A DNA stretch of 35,987 nt from Bhargavaea beijingensis (GCF_900101985.1 NZ_FNAR01000025.1:1-35987); one strand, 5' to 3'. Counted from the first letter of the stretch, positions 1 to 8,180 are shown. Translations and numbers: made by a program. The notes: generated by a model not told the origin, from the letters alone.

Positions 1-378
1 AGTTTCATTATCCGTCTCCGCCAGCCCCCATTCCATTAGGGAAAGACCTATCGGAGGGCGGGATTTCCCTTTATCGAGCGGTGAAAAGCGGAATTTTGCA
101 GGCGGGGCAGAATTGTCAGGAAGATAACCGGGGGGCCGGTCTTGTGGCAAGTCGCGGGGCCATGTGACAAGTCTGCAGTTCACGTGGCAACTTCGGAGTC
201 CATGTGGCAAGTCTGCAGTTCATGTGGCAACTTCGGAGTCCATGTGGCAAGTTTGCAGTTCATGTGGCAACTTCGGAGTCCATGTGGCAAGTCGCAAGTC
301 TATGTGGCAAAGTCAGAACCCTTATTGCAAATCGCCTCCCCAAGTTGCACCCTCCCGCCCATTCTGCGCAACTGGCAA
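1..378. other. Gene-free left edge with repeat array
   Basis: I find no credible coding region here. Plus-strand open frames run through 142-803 in all three phases, but they are made of the 20-bp tandem repeat (20 is not a multiple of 3, so every frame stays open) and then run antisense through modC. Positions 37-50 read TAGGGAAAGACCTA, one base off a TAGGG-N4-CCCTA palindrome. Positions 38-44 (AGGGAAA) and 65-71 (TTTCCCT) could form a weak hairpin. What lies left of the window is unknown. Confidence 0.6.
141..360. repeat. 20-bp tandem repeat array
   Basis: Nine units of exactly 20 bp occupy 141-320 in perfect register, with two decayed units to about 360. Each begins with a core like CATGTGGCAA. 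Two variants alternate: CATGTGGCAAGTCTGCAGTT (for example 201-220) and CATGTGGCAACTTCGGAGTC (for example 221-240), so the effective period is also 40 bp. The middle units (181-280) are almost identical and the flanking ones diverge, as expected for slippage or unequal crossing-over. No spacers of unique sequence are present, so this is not a CRISPR array. Function is unknown. Confidence 0.93.
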
Positions 379-411
379 TAAAAAAAGCCTCCCTTCTTCA
401 AAGGGAAGCTT
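379..411 (-). terminator. Rho-independent terminator of modABC
   Basis: On the minus strand an 11-bp stem (401-411 with 385-395, one G-U pair) is followed by a run of U (379-386). The modC stop codon at 398-400 lies in the loop, so the left arm is encoded by the last codons of modC. Confidence 0.85.
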
Positions 412-1057
412 CAGGTATCGGGAGTTCGGTCATGCGGCCTTTTTCGATCCGGACGATGCGGTCCGCGGTGCGGCAGGCTTCGTCCATGCTGTGGGTGACC
501 ATGAGTACGGGGATCTGCCAGTCATCATGGATGCGCATCAGTTCGTTCCGGCAGCGCAGCCGGGTTTCGTCGTCGAGCGCGGAAAACGGCTCGTCCAGCA
601 ATAGCAGTTCCGGTTTCATCGCGAGCGCGCGGGCGAGTGCCGTTCGCTGCTTTTCGCCGCCGGAGATTTCATGCGGGTACTTGTCCATGAGCGGCCGGAT
701 GCCGAGCAGCTCCGTGAGTTCCCTGACATGGGGCGGCTCGGGCTGGCCGGGAAGCCCGAACAGGATGTTTTCACGCACGGTCATATGGGGGAAAAGCGCG
801 TAGTCCTGGAACAGGTAGCCGACGCGGCGGTCCTGGATGCGGAGCGGTTTCCGCCCTTTTTCCGCAAATACGCGCCCGCCGAGTTCAATCCGACCGGCGT
901 CAGGCGCGACCGTTCCGGCAAGGCAGTTCAGGAACGTCGTCTTGCCCGAGCCGGAAGGGCCGACAATCGCGACGATTTCCCGGTCCATTGCAAACTCCGC
1001 ATGCAGGTCAAATTCCGGCAGTTTTTTGGTGAATTCCGCTTTCAGCACCCCGCTCAC
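398..1057 (-). CDS. modC: Molybdate ABC transporter ATP-binding protein ModC
   Basis: This 219-residue protein is the ATPase that drives molybdate uptake with ModB and ModA. The Walker A motif GPSGSGKT is at about residues 33-40, the Q-loop Gln at 84, the signature ISGGEKQR at 131-138, and the Walker B LLLLDEP at 152-157. It lacks the C-terminal MOP/TOBE molybdate-sensing domain found in the roughly 350-residue ModC of Escherichia coli, so it probably does not sense oxyanion itself. The start overlaps the end of modB by 4 nt (ATGA type), which implies translational coupling. The substrate is inferred from the linked ModA and ModB; tungstate is possible. Confidence 0.93.
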   Translation of the reverse strand: MSGVLKAEFTKKLPEFDLHAEFAMDREIVAIVGPSGSGKTTFLNCLAGTVAPDAGRIELGGRVFAEKGRKPLRIQDRRVGYLFQDYALFPHMTVRENILFGLPGQPEPPHVRELTELLGIRPLMDKYPHEISGGEKQRTALARALAMKPELLLLDEPFSALDDETRLRCRNELMRIHDDWQIPVLMVTHSMDEACRTADRIVRIEKGRMTELPIPEASL

Positions 1058-1737
1058 TCCCTTCCCCGTCTTCTGGCTGTCTTCCGGCGCCAGCCGTTCA
1101 GCCAGGTGATGGCGGCAAGGCCAAGCAGCGTGATGAGGACGACCCAGAATATCGCCTCTCCTATGATGCCCGCCTCATAGGAAAAATAGATGGCAAGAGG
1201 AACGGTGACGGTCTCCCCCGGGATGAACCCGGCAATCATGAGCGTTGCCCCGAATTCCCCGATGCCACGGGCAAATGCCAGGACAAGCCCTGCCAAAATG
1301 CCCGGCCAGGCAAGCGGGAACGTGACTTTCCGGAAAATCCGCCATTCGCTGACGCCCATCGTGCGCGCGACGTTTTCCCATCTCGGGTCGACCTTCTCGA
1401 ACGCCGCCTGCACGCTCTGATACATGAGGGGCAGCGACACGACGAACGAAGCAATCACCGCGCCAATCCAGGTAAAGACGACCCGGATGCCGAACCAGTC
1501 CTCGAGCAGGCGGCCGGCGGGACCGTTCACGCCGAACAGCATGATGAGCCCGAATCCGACAACGGTCGGCGGCAAAACGAGCGGCAGCAAGATCAGCGCC
1601 TCGGCCGCGCTTTTGCCCGGGAATTCCCGGCGCCCCATGAACCGGGCGAGGGCAATTCCCGTGACCGCCGCAAGCAGCGTGGACAGCAGGGCGACGCGGA
1701 GCGACAGGGCGAGCGGCGAAAGGTCCGGGACCGTCAC
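1054..1737 (-). CDS. modB: Molybdate ABC transporter permease ModB
   Basis: This 227-residue inner-membrane permease of the MetI-like (BPD_transp_1) superfamily forms the transport channel. Several hydrophobic segments are visible, beginning with LRVALLSTLLAAVTGIALA (about 13-31) and LILLPLVLPPTVVGFGLIM (about 48-66). The EAA-type coupling loop is near residues 145-165 (ENVARTMGVSEWRIFRKVTF precedes a conserved PLA-PG stretch). Length and the LPLVLPPTVVGF motif are typical of ModB. It overlaps modA upstream and modC downstream by 4 nt each, so the three genes form one transcription unit. Confidence 0.93.
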   Translation of the reverse strand: MTVPDLSPLALSLRVALLSTLLAAVTGIALARFMGRREFPGKSAAEALILLPLVLPPTVVGFGLIMLFGVNGPAGRLLEDWFGIRVVFTWIGAVIASFVVSLPLMYQSVQAAFEKVDPRWENVARTMGVSEWRIFRKVTFPLAWPGILAGLVLAFARGIGEFGATLMIAGFIPGETVTVPLAIYFSYEAGIIGEAIFWVVLITLLGLAAITWLNGWRRKTARRRGRE

Positions 1738-2498
1738 TTGCCGCCCTCCGGCAGCGAGAAGCCGTAGTCTTCGATGACCCGCCGTCCTTTATCGCCTGTC
1801 AGCAATTGAAGAAATTCCCGGGCCGCGTCCGGATTTTCCGCCTGTTCAGCAATCCCAGCCGGATAAACGATCCGGGTCTCTCCGGGCGGAAGTTCGCCGA
1901 CAACTTCCACTTTGTCTGAAATCACTGCATCCGACATATAGATAATGCCGAAGTCTGTATTGCCGCTTTCCGCGTATGTCAGCACCTGCCGCGCGTCTTT
2001 GCCGTACACCAGGCGCCCGTCCAGCATGTCCCACAAGCCGGATGTGGAAAGGGATTCCTTCGTATAGAGTCCTAGCGGCACGCTGTCCGGCTGACCGACG
2101 GCGATGTTGCCTTCGGGGTTCCGCAACACGTCCGCGATATCTCCTTCAACCGTGTCTGCCGAAACGAGGACCAGCCGGTTTCCCGCGAACGGGATGATGG
2201 TGTCTTCATCTATGTAGCCGGCGTGAGCCGCCTTGTCCATGTCTTCATTGCTGGCCGACAAAAACAGGTCGAACGGCGCCCCCTGCTCGATCTGGGTCCG
2301 GAGCTTCGCCGAGGATCCATAATTGATGACAAGTTCGGTGTCGGGATGCGACTCCCTGAACTCAGGTTCCAGTTCCCCGATTGCATCCATCAGGCTTGCG
2401 GCGGCAGAAATGCGCAGCGGCTTTTCCTCATCCGCCCCCGATGCCCGGCAGCCGGTCAAAAGCACGGCGGCCGCGGCAAGCGCGATGATCTTCTTCAT
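1734..2498 (-). CDS. modA: Molybdate-binding lipoprotein ModA
   Basis: This 254-residue extracytoplasmic solute-binding protein captures molybdate for ModBC. The N-terminus is a lipoprotein signal: Lys-Lys, a hydrophobic core, then the lipobox LTGC with Cys17 as the expected lipidation site. The mature part has family motifs such as ISAAASLMDAIGEL, NYGSSAKLRTQIEQGAPFDL and, near the end, YPAGIAEQAENPDAAREFL. The start is supported by AAGGGGGGACGGGC immediately upstream. A promoter (TTGACA, 17 bp, TACTTT) lies at 2521-2549. It is the first gene of modABC and is divergent from the hemerythrin gene. Confidence 0.94.
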   Translation of the reverse strand: MKKIIALAAAAVLLTGCRASGADEEKPLRISAAASLMDAIGELEPEFRESHPDTELVINYGSSAKLRTQIEQGAPFDLFLSASNEDMDKAAHAGYIDEDTIIPFAGNRLVLVSADTVEGDIADVLRNPEGNIAVGQPDSVPLGLYTKESLSTSGLWDMLDGRLVYGKDARQVLTYAESGNTDFGIIYMSDAVISDKVEVVGELPPGETRIVYPAGIAEQAENPDAAREFLQLLTGDKGRRVIEDYGFSLPEGGK

Positions 2499-2520
2499 GC
2501 CCGTCCCCCCTTTTCTTTAA

Positions 2521-2549
2521 AAAGTAGTCGAGCACGTCCTCCTTGTCAA
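2521..2549 (-). promoter_or_regulatory. Predicted modA promoter
   Basis: On the minus strand, TTGACA (2549-2544) is followed by a 17-bp spacer and TACTTT (2526-2521). The -35 is perfect and the -10 is weak. A 14-bp palindrome lies 7 bp upstream of the -35. Confidence 0.6.
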
Positions 2550-2556
2550 ACCCTCT

Positions 2557-2570
2557 CAGGGAATTCCCTG
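2557..2570. promoter_or_regulatory. Palindromic operator 1 (NreC-like)
   Basis: CAGGGAATTCCCTG is a perfect 14-bp palindrome just upstream of the modA -35. It contains AGGG-N4-CCCT, the core of the TAGGG-N4-CCCTA site described for the staphylococcal NreC regulator. The identity of the binding protein is inference. Confidence 0.55.
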
Positions 2571-2597
2571 TATCCCCGGCAAATCTCCCCCGTCTTC

Positions 2598-2610
2598 CGG
2601 GAATTCCCTA
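2598..2610. promoter_or_regulatory. Palindromic operator 2 (NreC-like)
   Basis: The sequence CGGGAATTCCCTA contains a 10-bp perfect palindrome with the same GGGAATTCCC core. It is centred 40 bp from operator 1 and lies where the -35 of the hemerythrin promoter would be (a -10-like TATACT is at 2621-2626, with no recognisable -35). This placement suits an activator-dependent promoter. Confidence 0.5.
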
Positions 2611-2655
2611 TTTCCTATGCTATACTGGTAGAAAAGTCTGAAAGGGTTGACAACT

Positions 2656-3081
2656 ATGCCGGGACCTGCTTTAAAACAACTTCATGCCCATCACGCAATC
2701 CATCAGGGTGCGCTTACGGGCGCGATCCAGAAAACCGATGAAGTCAAACGTCTGTTAAAAGCCGGTGAGGACGAGGTCGCGAAAATGGCGGCCGACCATC
2801 TCCTCGAATATTGGGAAACCCGCATCATCGCCCATGCCGATGCCGAGGAAGATGGATTCTACCAGGAAATGGTCGGCCTGCACCCGGAGCTGGAGCCCGC
2901 GGTCACCCAGCTGACACGCGATCACGACCTGCTGAGAACCATCGCAACGGACATCAAGAAGATGCTCTCGAATCATGGTCTGACCCAGGATGTCATTCAG
3001 CAGTTTGAGGCGCTGATCGTGGTCAATGACATCCACAGCCGTGATGAAGAACGCATGCTTCTGGACGAGCCGAACCGATGA
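2656..3081 (+). CDS. Hemerythrin HHE domain protein
   Basis: This is a 141-residue four-helix bundle protein of the hemerythrin-like HHE cation-binding family, expected to bind a non-haem di-iron centre. Candidate ligands are His16, His60 and Glu64 (in HADAEED), His90 (RDHDLL), and His127 and Glu131 (HSRDEE). Such proteins bind O2 or NO or store iron; which applies here is not visible. I chose ATG at 2656 over TTG at 2647 because AAAGGG (2641-2646) is 9 nt from the ATG but abuts the TTG. Its last bases overlap the next gene by 4 nt. Divergence from modA across shared palindromes suggests co-regulation with molybdenum uptake, which would fit anaerobic nitrate or NO metabolism. Confidence 0.85.
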   Translation: MPGPALKQLHAHHAIHQGALTGAIQKTDEVKRLLKAGEDEVAKMAADHLLEYWETRIIAHADAEEDGFYQEMVGLHPELEPAVTQLTRDHDLLRTIATDIKKMLSNHGLTQDVIQQFEALIVVNDIHSRDEERMLLDEPNR

Positions 3082-4919
3082 AGGCCCAAGAGCGGATGGC
3101 TGCCGCCAAGCGCAATGACCCGTGCCCGTGCGGCAGCGGCAAGAAATACAAAAAATGCTGCGGAGCCGAAAAGGACCGCGAGCGGCTCGAACAGGAAATC
3201 GACCAAGACATCGGTTGCGTCCTGGAAGGCTTTTTCGCCGCTCATCCGACCCCTTCCGAACTGCAGGAGCTGACCGCGATGCGGCGTGATGAAGGAAAAG
3301 TGCTCGCTTCTCTCCACGGCGAGGAAGAGGCCGGCATGATCCTCGGCGACCTGTACTTTTTCCAGAAGCGGGCCGATATCTGGAACGATTACATCCGGAA
3401 GGCAGCTGAAAAAGAGACCCGTGAAAAAGTCAGGTCAGTACTGGAAGGCTTCCGGGATCCCCTGCTCCTCGCTCTTCTCGTGATAGAGGCGGACTTCCAC
3501 ACAATTCATGTTGAGGACGTGCTGTCGGGAGACACCTTCCACCTTGTCGCCGGGCCGACTATCCGTGCTAGCGTGGGCGATGTGCTGATCGGCTTTTTCG
3601 TGAAGGATGAAAGAGCCGCAGGGCGTCTGATGCCGCTCAACAGCCTCGTCACCGCGGAAGGCGCGGAAAATGAGACGATAGAAAAACTGCAGCAGGCCGC
3701 TTCCGGGAAAGACACCCGGTCGTTTTTCCGGGAGCATCCCCTTGCCGCCTACAGGTTGTTCGGCCACGTCATCGAGGAAACGGCTCTCCCGGAAAGCATC
3801 TCCGCTGCTACAGAGGCGCTGGAGCGCTTCATGATCGATGAAGACCTGAAAGATGACCGCATCGTCGAAGGGTTCTTCCACTATCTCGGCAACAAGGGGG
3901 ACGTTCCGGAAGGCGCCGTTGCAGGGGCTGTCTGGCACGGCATCCGTTCCGGCGTATTTGGCCTCAACTGGTCGCTGGCTGAGACAGCCGGCCGTTTCGG
4001 TGCGGAACCGGACACCGTTCAAGGTTTCGCACAGGAGTTTGGCCGTTTTATGGATGAGGCAGCGGCTCAGGAAGACGCCGAGGCTCCCGTCTATGCCCTT
4101 GGTGCCGGCACCGATCCGATGCCGGCGGAGTTTAGCAACTGGCAGATGTATATGCACCTGAAGGACGCTGAAGTCACAGACGAAAAGGCGCTCAGGCGGC
4201 TCATGGAAGTCTACGAAGACCATCCATACATGCCGCGTTCCGCCAAAGAGGAAGCGCAGGTCCGCGCCTATGAAGCCTATCTCGCAAAAGATCCGGAACT
4301 GCGCAGGGAAAAGGCCCTTGAAGCTCTGCAGCTTGACCCTGAAAACGCCGACGCACTCATGCTTCAGGCAGAGCGGACAAAAGACCAGGACGAGCAACTG
4401 GCCCTTCTGCGCCGGTCTGCCGCTTCCGCTGAAAGGCAGTTTGAGCCCGACATGGAGATTGCCTGGGGATATGTGCCAAACCGGCAATACCTGCGCGCGC
4501 GATTCCAAATCGCTGTCCGGCTCTGGGAAGAGGGGCGGATGGAAGAAACATTCGATGAACTCTATATCCTCCTCCAGCTGAATCCGGGAGACCATCAGGG
4601 AGCGCGCTATGTCGCCTTGTCGGCCCTGGTTACCCTCGGGCGGCTGGACGAAGCGGAGAGCCTGATTGCCCACTATGAAGAGCCCGATGCGGACAATGCC
4701 TTTTTTGCCTGGTTCCGGTGGGCAATTGAACGGAAAAAGAACTTGCTTTCCCCAGCAGCGGAAGGCGCATTCCGAATCGCCGAAGAGCAGAACCCTTACG
4801 CCGTTAAATATGTACGCAACAGGCCGGAGCGCGACCCGTATCCGACAAGCGCGGCGTTCACGCCCCGCTCACCCGAAGAGGCGCGGCTCATCTGGACGCT
4901 GCTTGATAAGACCCTGTAA
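3078..4919 (+). CDS. SEC-C metal-binding motif protein with TPR-like region
   Basis: This 613-residue protein starts with a SEC-C zinc-binding motif: DPCPCGSGKKYKKCC at about residues 14-28, with Cys16, Cys18, Cys27 and Cys28. In SecA and YecA the same motif binds zinc and contacts SecB or ribosomes. The remainder is a long, acidic helical region. Around residues 395-560 it looks like degenerate tetratricopeptide repeats (for example KALEALQLDPENADALMLQA and a later LLQLNPGDHQGARYVALSAL). It has no signal peptide or membrane segment. It overlaps the hemerythrin gene (ATGA), so they are probably translated together. The specific function is unknown. Confidence 0.75.
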   Translation: MKAQERMAAAKRNDPCPCGSGKKYKKCCGAEKDRERLEQEIDQDIGCVLEGFFAAHPTPSELQELTAMRRDEGKVLASLHGEEEAGMILGDLYFFQKRADIWNDYIRKAAEKETREKVRSVLEGFRDPLLLALLVIEADFHTIHVEDVLSGDTFHLVAGPTIRASVGDVLIGFFVKDERAAGRLMPLNSLVTAEGAENETIEKLQQAASGKDTRSFFREHPLAAYRLFGHVIEETALPESISAATEALERFMIDEDLKDDRIVEGFFHYLGNKGDVPEGAVAGAVWHGIRSGVFGLNWSLAETAGRFGAEPDTVQGFAQEFGRFMDEAAAQEDAEAPVYALGAGTDPMPAEFSNWQMYMHLKDAEVTDEKALRRLMEVYEDHPYMPRSAKEEAQVRAYEAYLAKDPELRREKALEALQLDPENADALMLQAERTKDQDEQLALLRRSAASAERQFEPDMEIAWGYVPNRQYLRARFQIAVRLWEEGRMEETFDELYILLQLNPGDHQGARYVALSALVTLGRLDEAESLIAHYEEPDADNAFFAWFRWAIERKKNLLSPAAEGAFRIAEEQNPYAVKYVRNRPERDPYPTSAAFTPRSPEEARLIWTLLDKTL

Positions 4920-4924
4920 ATGAA

Positions 4925-4970
4925 CGAATCCCGCAACGCCATGCCAGGCCTTGCGGGATTCGCTTTTTTT
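4925..4970 (+). terminator. Terminator after SEC-C gene
   Basis: A perfect 12-bp stem (4925-4936 with 4951-4962) with a 14-nt loop is followed by a U run at 4964-4970. It lies in the convergent gap to the DUF4003 gene and may also act on the other strand. Confidence 0.92.
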
Positions 4971-4980
4971 CATGCACCGG

Positions 4981-5970
4981 TCAGGAGCCACCGTCTCCTC
5001 CGCCCCCGGCGGCTGCCGCGGCAGCCGCCGCGGCTGCGCCGCTCGATGCCATGATCGCCTGCTGGGCGCGGAGCACCTGCTCCACGGATGCGGCGATGCC
5101 GACATGGGCTGCCTGCTCTCCTGTCGTCAGTTCCATGAGTACCGACTGGATGGCGGCGGACAGCGCCATTTCTTTGTACCAGCGGAACAGTTTCATCTCC
5201 GAAAGCACTTTTGCCGTTTCTACAATGCACTCCACTTGGGGTTGTTCCACGTGGAACACGGTGAGTAATCCGATTGCCGGATAGTGGATTGGCTTAACCT
5301 TCAGCCCCTCCGCCTTTAGCCGGCCGCGGATTTCAGAAGCTTTTTCCACCCGGTTTTCATCATAGGCGGCATTGCCGTAAGTGATCGTCTGGGACATCCA
5401 CTGCAGCTCGTTCCCGAACCGGAAGCCACACATCTTTAAATCCTGATAATAGCGGTGCATGATGTCTGCCAGCTCCGATGGACGGTCCGCCTGGCCGCCG
5501 AGCAGCACGGCGAAAGTGTAGTCGTCATCTGATGTCAGGAATCGGTGCCGGCGCTTCATTTCATCGTAAAGCATCTTCCCGGCAATCGCTTCGCGGCGGA
5601 CCTCCCCCTCCTCATCCGGAAGCAGCGTCGCTGCCAGATAGGAGTGGATCGTGTTTCTGAATCCGAGTTCGCGGAGAATCTCCTGTTTTTCGAACAGATT
5701 TTCCGCCAACTCCTGCGCACCTTCACCCGACGCGTCCAGCAGCGCGGAGATCAGAGGGTGGAACTGGCCCCGTACCGGAGAAAAGAGGCCGGAACGCTTT
5801 TTCAGTGCATCGGCGACTTCCCGGAGTCTCCGCGCATCAAGTTCTTTATCACCCATTGCGTAGATCCCCGCAATCGACAGCAGTACCCGCTTGTCGACCG
5901 TCCAACTGAACAGGTTCACGAGTTTCGGATAGATCGTCTCATAGCGATTCTTGATCATGGTCGCTTCCAT
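4981..5970 (-). CDS. DUF4003 family protein
   Basis: This 329-residue soluble protein resembles the DUF4003 family of Bacillales, whose function I do not know. It is mostly helical and has no signal peptide. Features include a DARRLREVADALKKRSGLFS segment and a middle region, RHRFLTSDDDYTFAVLLGG. Start: ATG at 5970 has AGAGGGGTGA well spaced upstream; the in-frame GTG at 5979 lies inside that ribosome site. The C-terminus is odd: about nine or ten alanines followed by a Gly-rich tail (residues about 307-329), a flexible low-complexity end encoded by a GC-rich GCN/GGN run at 4984-5040. It is convergent with the SEC-C gene and separated from trpA by its own upstream region. Confidence 0.75.
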   Translation of the reverse strand: MEATMIKNRYETIYPKLVNLFSWTVDKRVLLSIAGIYAMGDKELDARRLREVADALKKRSGLFSPVRGQFHPLISALLDASGEGAQELAENLFEKQEILRELGFRNTIHSYLAATLLPDEEGEVRREAIAGKMLYDEMKRRHRFLTSDDDYTFAVLLGGQADRPSELADIMHRYYQDLKMCGFRFGNELQWMSQTITYGNAAYDENRVEKASEIRGRLKAEGLKVKPIHYPAIGLLTVFHVEQPQVECIVETAKVLSEMKLFRWYKEMALSAAIQSVLMELTTGEQAAHVGIAASVEQVLRAQQAIMASSGAAAAAAAAAAGGGGDGGS

Positions 5971-6040
5971 TCGGCTCACCCCTCTTCACTGGTATACGGA
6001 CTGGCGCTGCAAGAGTTTCGACTTTTTAGCCCGTTCCAAC

Positions 6041-6052
6041 GTGAATATTCAC
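6041..6052. promoter_or_regulatory. 12-bp palindrome upstream of DUF4003 gene
   Basis: GTGAATATTCAC is a perfect 12-bp palindrome about 70 bp upstream of the DUF4003 start. It could be an operator. I cannot assign a regulator, and a chance occurrence is possible. Confidence 0.3.
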
Positions 6053-6133
6053 ATGCCGCCAGGGAAATATCAGCATCCCTCTCCGAAAGATCACCAACCT
6101 CCGGCGAATGATCACCAACAGGTGATGCAGCTG

Positions 6134-6164
6134 AAAAAGGACATCCCGCTCACCCGGGATGCCC
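6134..6164 (-). terminator. Terminator of the trp operon
   Basis: On the minus strand a 10-bp stem (6155-6164 with 6139-6148, one G-U pair) with a 6-nt loop is followed by UUUUUC, just downstream of the trpA stop. Confidence 0.88.
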
Positions 6165-6172
6165 TCCAACCA

Positions 6173-6961
6173 TTATTCCGCCGCCACCGCGATGTTTTTT
6201 GCGGAGCTGATCAGCTCTTTAATCAATTCCCTGTCTTCGCGGTGCAGGGCGTCGACGATGGCGCTGCCGACGATGACGCCGTCAGCCGTGCGGCCGAAAT
6301 CCCGGACCTGGTCCGGCGCCGAGATGCCGAAGCCGGCGAGAACGGGGATCGTTGCCATCTCTTTGAGCTGCTCCAGTCGGCTGTCAGTCGTGCCGCCGAA
6401 GCTGTCGCGGACGCCGGTGATGCCGTCGACAGTGACTGCGTAGATGAACCCTTCCGCAGCTTCCGCGATTTTCCGGATGCGTTCTTCCGGAGCGGACAGC
6501 GGGATCAGTCGGATCAGGTCGATGCCGTTCATCCGGAGGCAATCCTCGAGCGGCTCGCTTTCCTCGAACGGGACATCCGGCACGATGACGCCGGCAATAC
6601 CGGCCTCCTGGCAGTCGTTTGCAAATCCCGCCATGCCGTAGCTGAGGACTGGATTCAGGTAAGTCATGAAGATGATCGGGATGTGTACGTCGTCACGAAT
6701 CACTTTTACTTCTTCAATGACCGCCTTGAGCGTCGTGCCCGCCGCAAGTGCGCGGAGGCCCGCTTCCTGGATGACCGGTCCGTCGGCGGCCGGGTCGGAA
6801 AACGGGATGCCGAGTTCCACTGCCGTCGCGCCCGCTTCCTGCAAAAACAGGAGATCCTCCTTGAGGCGCCCGAGCCCCCCGTCGCCCGCCATGATGTACG
6901 GGACAAATGCGCAGCCTCCGGATTCGCGTGCCTCAAGGATCGCTTTTGTAATCTCAGACAT
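6173..6961 (-). CDS. trpA: Tryptophan synthase alpha chain
   Basis: This 262-residue TIM-barrel enzyme cleaves indole-3-glycerol phosphate to indole and glyceraldehyde 3-phosphate, and indole passes to TrpB. The catalytic Glu is in [16 protein letters not shown] (about 47-62), which also holds the catalytic Asp. The phosphate-binding end [10 protein letters not shown] and the downstream GSAIV match the family. Length is normal. The gene overlaps trpB by 8 bp and is last in the operon, followed by a terminator. Confidence 0.97.
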   Translation of the reverse strand: MSEITKAILEARESGGCAFVPYIMAGDGGLGRLKEDLLFLQEAGATAVELGIPFSDPAADGPVIQEAGLRALAAGTTLKAVIEEVKVIRDDVHIPIIFMTYLNPVLSYGMAGFANDCQEAGIAGVIVPDVPFEESEPLEDCLRMNGIDLIRLIPLSAPEERIRKIAEAAEGFIYAVTVDGITGVRDSFGGTTDSRLEQLKEMATIPVLAGFGISAPDQVRDFGRTADGVIVGSAIVDALHREDRELIKELISSAKNIAVAAE

Positions 6962-8180
6962 GTCCGTTTCCTCCCTTCAGCGCATCGCGCACGGTCATGA
7001 CATCCTTGTCGCCGCGCCCGGACAGGCAGATGACGACGATTTCGTCAGAAGACATGCCGGATGCAAGTTCCACCGCGTAATGCACGGCGTGTGAGCTCTC
7101 GAGCGCGGGCAGGATGCCTTCCTTACGGCTGAGCATCTTCAGCGCCTCCAGGGCCTGTTCGTCCGTGACCGACGTGTAGGTCACACGCCCCGTATCGCGG
7201 AAGTGCGAATGCTCAGGGCCGGCACCCGGATAGTCGAGACCAGCCGAGATGGAATGGGCCTCATTGATCTGGCCCGCCTCATCCTGAAGGAGGTACATGA
7301 AGGCGCCGTGCAGCGCGCCCGGTCGGCCGCCTGTGAGGGCTGCCGCATGTTTGCCTGTTTCAATGCCGCTCCCCGCAGCCTCGACGCCGTAGAGGGCGAC
7401 CTCCGTGTCGTCTACGAACGGGTGGAACATGCCGATCGAGTTGCTGCCGCCGCCGACGCAGGCGACGACCGCATCCGGCAGGCGCCCTTCCTTCTCCAGG
7501 ATCTGGTGCCGGGTCTCGACGCCGATCACCCGCTGGAAGTCCCTGACGATTTCCGGGAACGGGTGCGGCCCGAGTGCAGAACCGATGACATAGTGTGTGT
7601 CTGAGACATTCGCCACCCAGTAACGGAGTGCCTCATTGACCGCGTCCTTCAGCGTGCCGGAACCCTGGTCGACGGAGACGACGGATGCGCCCAGCAGTTC
7701 CATCCGGAAGACGTTCAGCTCCTGTCGCCGGATGTCCTCTTTGCCCATGAACACGAGGCACTCCATGTCGAGCAGCGCGCACGCGGTCGCGGTGGCCACG
7801 CCGTGCTGTCCCGCTCCGGTCTCCGCGATGATCTTCGTTTTGCCCATCCGCTTGGCAAGAAGCGCCTGACCGATCGCATTATTGATCTTGTGCGCGCCGG
7901 TATGGTTCAGGTCTTCACGCTTTAGGTAGACTTTTGCACCGCCCGCGGCTTCCGTCAGACGTTCTGCGAAGTACAGCGGGTTTTCACGCCCCACGTAGTC
8001 CTTCAGGTAGTGATCCAGCTTTTCCACAAACTTCGGATCTTCCTTCGCATCCCGGTATGCCGTCTCGAGTTCAAGAAGCGCCGGCATGAGCGTTTCGGGG
8101 ACGAAGCGGCCCCCGTATTCCCCAAAGCGCCCGGCTTTATCGGGTGCTTGGTATATGTTCTTTTCTTTTGTATTCACCAT
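6954..8180 (-). CDS. trpB: Tryptophan synthase beta chain
   Basis: This 408-residue pyridoxal-phosphate enzyme joins indole and L-serine to give tryptophan. The PLP lysine lies in [14 protein letters not shown], and the phosphate-cradle [10 protein letters not shown] is present. The PLP ring contact region CLSGRGDKD is near the C-terminus. Length and motifs are those of the TrpB1 type that pairs with TrpA. It overlaps trpA by 8 bp and shares one base with the trpF stop codon, so it is tightly coupled. Confidence 0.97.
   Translation of the reverse strand: MVNTKEKNIYQAPDKAGRFGEYGGRFVPETLMPALLELETAYRDAKEDPKFVEKLDHYLKDYVGRENPLYFAERLTEAAGGAKVYLKREDLNHTGAHKINNAIGQALLAKRMGKTKIIAETGAGQHGVATATACALLDMECLVFMGKEDIRRQELNVFRMELLGASVVSVDQGSGTLKDAVNEALRYWVANVSDTHYVIGSALGPHPFPEIVRDFQRVIGVETRHQILEKEGRLPDAVVACVGGGSNSIGMFHPFVDDTEVALYGVEAAGSGIETGKHAAALTGGRPGALHGAFMYLLQDEAGQINEAHSISAGLDYPGAGPEHSHFRDTGRVTYTSVTDEQALEALKMLSRKEGILPALESSHAVHYAVELASGMSSDEIVVICLSGRGDKDVMTVRDALKGGNGHV

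Noticed and set aside
121-135. 15-mer AAGATAACCGGGGGG at 121-135 repeated at 19346-19360
   Set aside because: In a 36-kb window one such 15-mer match is about what chance predicts; no longer similarity surrounds it.
141-360. CRISPR array
   Set aside because: Units are contiguous 20-mers with no unique spacers and no cas genes nearby.
142-803. Three overlapping plus-strand open frames (79, 146 and 199 codons) starting in the repeat array
   Set aside because: They arise because the 20-bp repeat has no stop in any phase and then run antisense through modC; there are no ribosome sites and no homology.
3435-4673. A 412-codon open frame antisense to the SEC-C gene
   Set aside because: GC-rich codon structure of the real gene leaves long antisense frames; the sense strand has the SEC-C motif, start and terminator.
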